A stretch of 26,993 nt of DNA. Source: Ga0077527 sp964531455 (GTDB lineage: Bacteria; Pseudomonadota; Gammaproteobacteria; Burkholderiales; SG8-41). Shown one piece after another: positions 23,251 through 26,993 of the stretch. Positions within the stretch are counted from its first letter, which is position 1; each line of letters opens with the position of its first letter. Location: assembly GCA_964531455.1 (NCBI GenBank), contig CAZHFZ010000045.1, forward strand, positions 1-26,993, read 5' to 3'. Under the pieces are notes generated by a model. The model worked only from the letters and a program-made list of their open reading frames with translations. It was not told the DNA's origin and did not search any database. The translations under genes and the position numbers were made by a program.

Positions 23251-23362
23251 GCCACAGAGGTCACAGAAAGCACAGAGAACGGCAAAAGCAGGAAAGCATG
23301 AACAGCGTTCGGGCTTTTCGGGTTTTCTCTGTGTCCTCTGTGTCCTCTGTGTCCTCTGTGGC
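23251..23362. repeat. palindromic intergenic element, copy 3
   Basis: The left arm 23251-23277 (starts GCCACAGAGGTCACAG) and the right arm (23327-23362, four CTCTGTG units separated by TC) end in CTCTGTGGC. The right arm has one unit more than the left, which suggests unit slippage. The core includes AAAAGC opposite GCTTTT. The flanks are CA on the left and TAAAG on the right, as in copy 1. It lies between the acyl-CoA dehydrogenase and the acyl-CoA synthetase, ending 23 nt before the synthetase ATG. Confidence 0.85.
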
Positions 23363-23385
23363 TAAAGTCTTTGACCTTGACCTTC

Positions 23386-25461
23386 ATGTCGACCAACAAA
23401 CTCTATCAAGCCGTATTTGATCCCCGCTCCATCGCGCTGATCGGCGCATCGAGCGATGAAAAGAAAAACACTTCACGCCCGCAGCGCTACCTCAGGCGTC
23501 ACGGCTACAAGGGCACGCTGATTCCGGTGAATCCGGCACGCGCGGAGATTTTCGGCGACAAGGCCTATCCCGACGTCACTTCAATTCCGGGTGAAGTCGA
23601 CCACGCTTTTGTGATGGTGCCAGCCAAAGCCGTGCCGGAAGCGGTGAGGCAGTGCGTCGCGAAAAAAATCCCCGTGGTTACGGTGTACAGCGACGGCTTC
23701 GCTGAAACCGGTGCTGAAGGCCGCGAGAAACAACTGGAACTGAACGAGATCATTCGCGGCAGCAACACGCGGCTGGTCGGCCCCAACTGTATCGGCCTGA
23801 TGAGCACGCAGACGCATCTGGCACTGTCGGTGAATGCCGTGCTGGAGAAGCTTGAAATCACGCCGGGCGGACTGGCGATTGTTTCGCAGTCGGGCAGCAT
23901 GATGGGGGGCCTGATGTCGCGCGGCCTCGGCCGCGGCGTCGGCTTCTCGAAACTGATTTCGGTCGGCAATGAAGCCGACCTCGGCGTCGGTGAACTGGCC
24001 GGTCTGCTGGTTGATGATCCGCATACCGACGCGATCCTGCTGTTCATGGAAACCATCCGCGACGCCAAACACCTCGCGAATGCCGCGCGCCGCGCTTACG
24101 ACGCCAACAAACCGGTCATCGTTTACAAGCTCGGTCGCTCCGAAGTGGGACAGGATCTGGCTGCATCCCATACCGGCGCAATGGCCGGTACTGATGAAGC
24201 GGTCGACGCCTTCTTCAAAGCCCATGCCATGCTGCGTGTGGACACGCTCGAAGCGCTGTTCGAACTGCCTGCGCTGGTCAAAGGTCGCAAACCCAACAAA
24301 AAACACCGTGTCGCGTCCATGACCACGACCGGCGGTGGCGCCGCCTGTGTGGTTGACCGCATCGGCACTTACGGCGTTGATGTCGTCGGCCCGACCGATG
24401 CACTGGTCGCCAAACTGGCGCAACAGAACATCACCATCAACAAGTCGCGCATCACCGACCTGACGCTGGCCGGCGCGAAAAAGGAAATCTACGGCGGCGT
24501 GCTCAATGCACTGCTGCAGTCCGACCATTGCGATCTGGTGCTTGCCGTGGCCGGCAGCTCGGCGCAGTTCCAGCCGCAGATCGCCGTCGAACCAATGGTC
24601 GAGGCCGACCGCGGCGACAAGGCGCTGGCCGTATTCCTCGCGCCGCATGCCGAAGCCTCATTAAAGCTGCTGGCCAGAGCCGGGGTGGCCGGTTTCCGTA
24701 CGCCGGAATCCTGCGCCGATTCGATTCGCGCCTGGAAACAATGGGTGCCGCCGCTGGCCATTCCGGCGGCCGATGCCAAGCGCACGGGCGCAGCGGATGT
24801 GTTACTGAAAGCCGCGCCGGGCAAACAACTGAATGAACAGCAGGCCTGCCGCGTATTCGGTGCTCTGGGTGTGCCGCAGGCGCAGACCGCGGTAATGGCC
24901 GACGCCAATGCCAAGGTCGACATCGGTTATCCGGTGGTCGCCAAAATCCTCTCACCCGACATCGCACACAAGACCGATGCCGGCGGCGTGGTGCTGAACA
25001 TTGCCGATGCCGCAGCGCTGAAACAGGCGGCAACGGATATCTTTACCCGCGTCAAAGCCAAACATCCGCAAGCCAAACTGAACGGCATTCTGGTTCAGCG
25101 CATGGAGCGCGGCCTTGCCGAAGTCATCGTCGGTTACAAACGCGATCCGCAGGTCGGCCCGCTGGTGGTGATCGGCGTCGGCGGCGTCCTCGCCGAGATC
25201 TACAAGGATTTCGCGATGCGTCTGGCGCCGGTCACGCCGGAAACCGCACTGCAGATGATCGAGGAAGTCAAAGGCCTGGCGGTGATCCGCGGCTATCGCG
25301 GCATGACCCAAGGTGACTGCAAGGCACTGGCCGAAGCAGTGGCTGCGTTCTCGCAACTGGCCGCCTTCGATGACATCGCCGAAGCTGAAATCAATCCGCT
25401 GATCGTCCGCAAAGAAGGCGAAGGCGTGGTGGCCGTAGACGGACTGATCGTCCGCCAATAA
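23386..25461 (+). CDS. NDP-forming acyl-CoA synthetase (acetate--CoA ligase family)
   Basis: This is a 691-residue fusion of the alpha and beta parts of NDP-forming acyl-CoA synthetase. I chose ATG 23386 (MSTNKLYQ); a TTG five codons upstream exists but adds nothing recognisable. The CoA-binding Rossmann domain starts at FDPRSIALIGASSDEKKNT, the ligase domain has VGPNCIGLMS and IVSQSGSMMGG, and H262 in AASHTGAMAG is the phosphorylated His position. The C-terminal ATP-grasp domain (about 475-691) has VVAKILSPDIAHKTDAGGV and GVGGVLAEIYKDF. It should activate an acid to its CoA ester and so feed the dehydrogenase upstream. No binding site is seen; the start lies 23 nt from the palindromic element. 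Confidence 0.93.
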   Translation: MSTNKLYQAVFDPRSIALIGASSDEKKNTSRPQRYLRRHGYKGTLIPVNPARAEIFGDKAYPDVTSIPGEVDHAFVMVPAKAVPEAVRQCVAKKIPVVTVYSDGFAETGAEGREKQLELNEIIRGSNTRLVGPNCIGLMSTQTHLALSVNAVLEKLEITPGGLAIVSQSGSMMGGLMSRGLGRGVGFSKLISVGNEADLGVGELAGLLVDDPHTDAILLFMETIRDAKHLANAARRAYDANKPVIVYKLGRSEVGQDLAASHTGAMAGTDEAVDAFFKAHAMLRVDTLEALFELPALVKGRKPNKKHRVASMTTTGGGAACVVDRIGTYGVDVVGPTDALVAKLAQQNITINKSRITDLTLAGAKKEIYGGVLNALLQSDHCDLVLAVAGSSAQFQPQIAVEPMVEADRGDKALAVFLAPHAEASLKLLARAGVAGFRTPESCADSIRAWKQWVPPLAIPAADAKRTGAADVLLKAAPGKQLNEQQACRVFGALGVPQAQTAVMADANAKVDIGYPVVAKILSPDIAHKTDAGGVVLNIADAAALKQAATDIFTRVKAKHPQAKLNGILVQRMERGLAEVIVGYKRDPQVGPLVVIGVGGVLAEIYKDFAMRLAPVTPETALQMIEEVKGLAVIRGYRGMTQGDCKALAEAVAAFSQLAAFDDIAEAEINPLIVRKEGEGVVAVDGLIVRQ

Positions 25462-25468
25462 AAGCATT

Positions 25469-25480
25469 AACCGGCCGGTT
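25469..25480. promoter_or_regulatory. 12-bp perfect palindrome AACCGGCCGGTT
   Basis: This self-complementary 12-mer lies in the 49-nt spacer between the acyl-CoA synthetase and the peroxiredoxin-like gene. It could be an operator or a short transcript hairpin. A GC-rich palindrome of this size can also arise by chance. Confidence 0.3.
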
Positions 25481-25510
25481 CGCCTGCGACCCGGCGGAGG
25501 AGCGTCACAC

Positions 25511-26029
25511 GTGGCACAAAGTCTGGGCAACAAGCTGGATACTGGGGACCGTTTCCCCGATCTTGATCTGCCGCTGGTCAGCGGCGGCACGCAGCGCATT
25601 TCTGCACTGGCCGCCGGCCGGTGGAGCGTGGTGCTGCTGTACCGCGGCGACTGGTGAAGATACTGCCGTCAGCAGTTGGCTGACTATCAGACATGGCTCC
25701 CCGATCTGAAACAGCTCGGCATCGCGGTCATCGCGGCTTCGGTCGATACGCCGGAAGCGGCGCAGCAATCCGTGAGCACGAACAAACTCGCGTTTGCGGT
25801 GGCCCACAGCCTGGATTATCAGGACATCAGCCGCCGCACTGGCGCATTCATCGAGCATGAGCGCAAAATCCTGCAAGCCACGGGATTCCTGCTCAAACCC
25901 GACCTGACCGTACATGTCGCCACTTATTCCACCGGACCCATCGGCCGTCTCACGCCCAATGACGTGAGTTCAGTCGTACGACTTAACCTTGCCAAAACAA
26001 CAGCACCCCAAGGAGAAAAAACATGTTGA
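25511..26029 (+). CDS. candidate selenocysteine-containing peroxiredoxin-like (redoxin) protein
   Basis: Read from GTG 25511, with GGAGGAG at 25496-25502 as a strong binding site, the frame has one internal TGA (25655-25657, codon 49) and then runs to TGA 26027-26029, giving 172 residues. The thioredoxin-fold/AhpC-TSA pattern is clear: GDRFPDLDLPLVSGG, WSVVLLYRGDW, then U49-R-Y-C-R-Q-Q-LADYQ, where homologues have W-C-P-Y-C. TGA thus replaces the first redox Cys and gives a UxxC motif. A SECIS-like hairpin follows. If TGA is read as selenocysteine, the product is probably a thiol peroxidase or disulfide oxidoreductase; otherwise it is a truncated pseudogene. The 3' end overlaps the next gene by 7 nt. 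Confidence 0.8.
25655..25688 (+). promoter_or_regulatory. putative bacterial SECIS element with its UGA
   Basis: After TGA (25655-25657), GTCAGC (25668-25673) and GCTGAC (25679-25684) form a perfect 6-bp stem with the 5-nt loop AGTTG. GATA (25659-25662) and TATC (25685-25688) can extend it as a lower stem with a 5-nt bulge on the 5' side. There are 16 nt between TGA and the loop, and the second loop base is G. As I remember it, the published bacterial SECIS model requires a UGA-to-loop distance of 16-37 nt and a G in the first two loop bases, and both conditions hold. SelB binding itself is inferred. Confidence 0.7.
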
Positions 26030-26993
26030 TGGAACAACTCGCTGACTACGCGATCCGCGAACAGACTTCAAAACTGCCGCCTCAGGTGATGCACCATGCC
26101 AAACGCGCAGTGATCGACTGGTACGCGGCGTTGCTGCCGGGCAGTGTCGTCAATCCGGCGGTGCTGATGGAAGAAGCGTTTGCCGAAGACCTGGATCGTG
26201 GTCGCGCACGACTCGCCACCGGCCGTCGCGCCACGCTGCGCGCCGCAGCGCTGATCAATGGCGCGGCTTCCCACTCGGTGGAGTTCGATGACATCTATCG
26301 CGATGCCGGTTACCACCCGGGCAGCCCGACGATTTCCGCAGCGCTGGCCGCGGCACAGGCTTCCGGTGCTTCGGGTGAGCGTTTCCTGCGCGGCGTGATC
26401 GTCGGCTACGAAATCTCCACACGCATCGGCGAAGCGGTGATGCCCTCGCATTACAAGTACTGGCATACCACCGGCACCGTCGGCTCATTCGGTGCGGCGG
26501 CGGCGGCAGCTACTGTGCTCGGCGCGAACAAGGAACAATTCATGCACGCGATGGCCACGGTCGGCAGTTTTGCTTCCGGCCTGCAACAAGCCTTCCGTTC
26601 GCAGGCCATGACCAAGCCGCTGCACGGCGGCCACGCTGCGGACGCGGGCTGCTGGGCAGCGATGGCGGCAATGAAGGGCCTCACCGGCGCGCTCGACATG
26701 CTCGAAGGCGAAGTCGGATTCGGCAATGCAATGAGCGTGAATCCGGACTGGAGCAAGGCGACCAAGGGTCTGGGCGTTGATTACCACATCAATCACATGA
26801 CCTTCAAAAACCACGGCTGCTGCGGTCACACCTTCCCATCGATCGACGGCGCACTGCACTTGCAGCAGCAGCACGGTTTCACGCACAAGGACGTGAAACA
26901 CATCAAGCTGCACACCTACAAGGCCGGCCTCAACATCATCGACAACAACAATCCCGAAGGTGAATACCAGGCCAAGTTCAGCATCCAGTACAC
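26023..26993 (+). CDS. MmgE/PrpD family protein, cut by the right edge
   Basis: The gene is open to the end of the window with 323 codons present of an expected 450 or so. ATG 26023 has AGGAG at 26011-26015; a second ATG lies two codons later. The N-terminal domain shows HHAKRAVIDWYAALLPG, then INGAASHSVEFDDIYRDAGY and HPGSPTISAALAAA, the H-x-x-E-x-D-D and HPG signatures of 2-methylcitrate dehydratase-type proteins. MTKPLHGGHAADAG and FKNHGCCGHTFPSID follow, the latter with the K-x-x-x-C and H residues of the active-site lid that the paralogue at 19614 lacks. Start and stop overlap as ATGTTGA with the selenoprotein candidate, so the two are translationally coupled. The substrate is unknown. 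Confidence 0.9.
   Translation, partial: MLMEQLADYAIREQTSKLPPQVMHHAKRAVIDWYAALLPGSVVNPAVLMEEAFAEDLDRGRARLATGRRATLRAAALINGAASHSVEFDDIYRDAGYHPGSPTISAALAAAQASGASGERFLRGVIVGYEISTRIGEAVMPSHYKYWHTTGTVGSFGAAAAAATVLGANKEQFMHAMATVGSFASGLQQAFRSQAMTKPLHGGHAADAGCWAAMAAMKGLTGALDMLEGEVGFGNAMSVNPDWSKATKGLGVDYHINHMTFKNHGCCGHTFPSIDGALHLQQQHGFTHKDVKHIKLHTYKAGLNIIDNNNPEGEYQAKFSIQY

Noticed and set aside
13575..23362. CACAGAG-rich repeats as a CRISPR array
   Set aside because: The three copies are kilobases apart, are inverted pairs rather than regularly spaced direct repeats, and have no cas genes nearby.
23127..23420. Plus-strand frame with SVSSVSSVSSV
   Set aside because: It is made by the CTCTGTG units of element copy 3 and is out of frame with the dehydrogenase.

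Overview
The window looks like a scaffold from a GC-rich betaproteobacterium, most likely Burkholderiales or a close relative. Three separate tripartite-tricarboxylate (Bug/TctC-type) substrate-binding proteins, CaiB/BaiF CoA transferase, MmgE/PrpD, SMP-30 and acyl-CoA dehydrogenase genes, and a double-length dCTP deaminase beside purE-purK-purC are all typical of that group. A run of ten Ns at 13700-13709 shows that this is an assembled scaffold. I saw no rRNA, tRNA, transposase, integrase or CRISPR array.

Region 1 (1-5163) is accessory catabolism. Its genes are a hotdog thioesterase cut by the left edge, a NicC-like FAD monooxygenase, three-part transport receptors of the Bug type (two copies), two more hotdog thioesterases and a carboxymuconolactone-decarboxylase-like protein. 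Region 2 (5164-6560) has a degenerate tandem repeat followed by an Xre/DUF2384 antitoxin and RES toxin pair. Region 3 (6606-10057, minus) is a probable alkyl-sulfate unit: an outer-membrane-type protein broken by an in-frame amber codon, a periplasmic SdsA1-like alkylsulfatase, and a coupled small exported protein.

Region 4 (10328-17651, all minus) reads purE, purK, purC, double dCTP deaminase, Sua5-type threonylcarbamoyl-AMP synthase, a D-2-hydroxyacid dehydrogenase and a CaiB-type CoA transferase. This is nucleotide and tRNA-modification housekeeping followed by catabolic genes. Region 5 (17824-26993, all plus) is an unassigned catabolic series: Bug receptor, SDR-fold protein without the usual catalytic Tyr, MmgE/PrpD, SMP-30 lactonase, acyl-CoA dehydrogenase, NDP-forming acyl-CoA synthetase, a peroxiredoxin-like gene, and a second MmgE/PrpD cut by the right edge. 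Together they suggest uptake, oxidation, lactone hydrolysis, CoA activation and beta-oxidation of an organic acid, but the substrate cannot be read from sequence.

Two things stand out. The peroxiredoxin-like gene (25511-26029) has an in-frame TGA exactly where the first Cys of the W-C-x-x-C redox motif belongs. A hairpin of bacterial SECIS geometry follows it directly, so it is a strong selenoprotein candidate that ordinary gene calling would split or miss. In addition, three imperfect palindromic intergenic elements with GCCACAGAGG...CCTCTGTGGC-type ends (13575-13694, 17001-17123, 23251-23362) share their termini but not their cores. They look like a dispersed non-coding repeat family.
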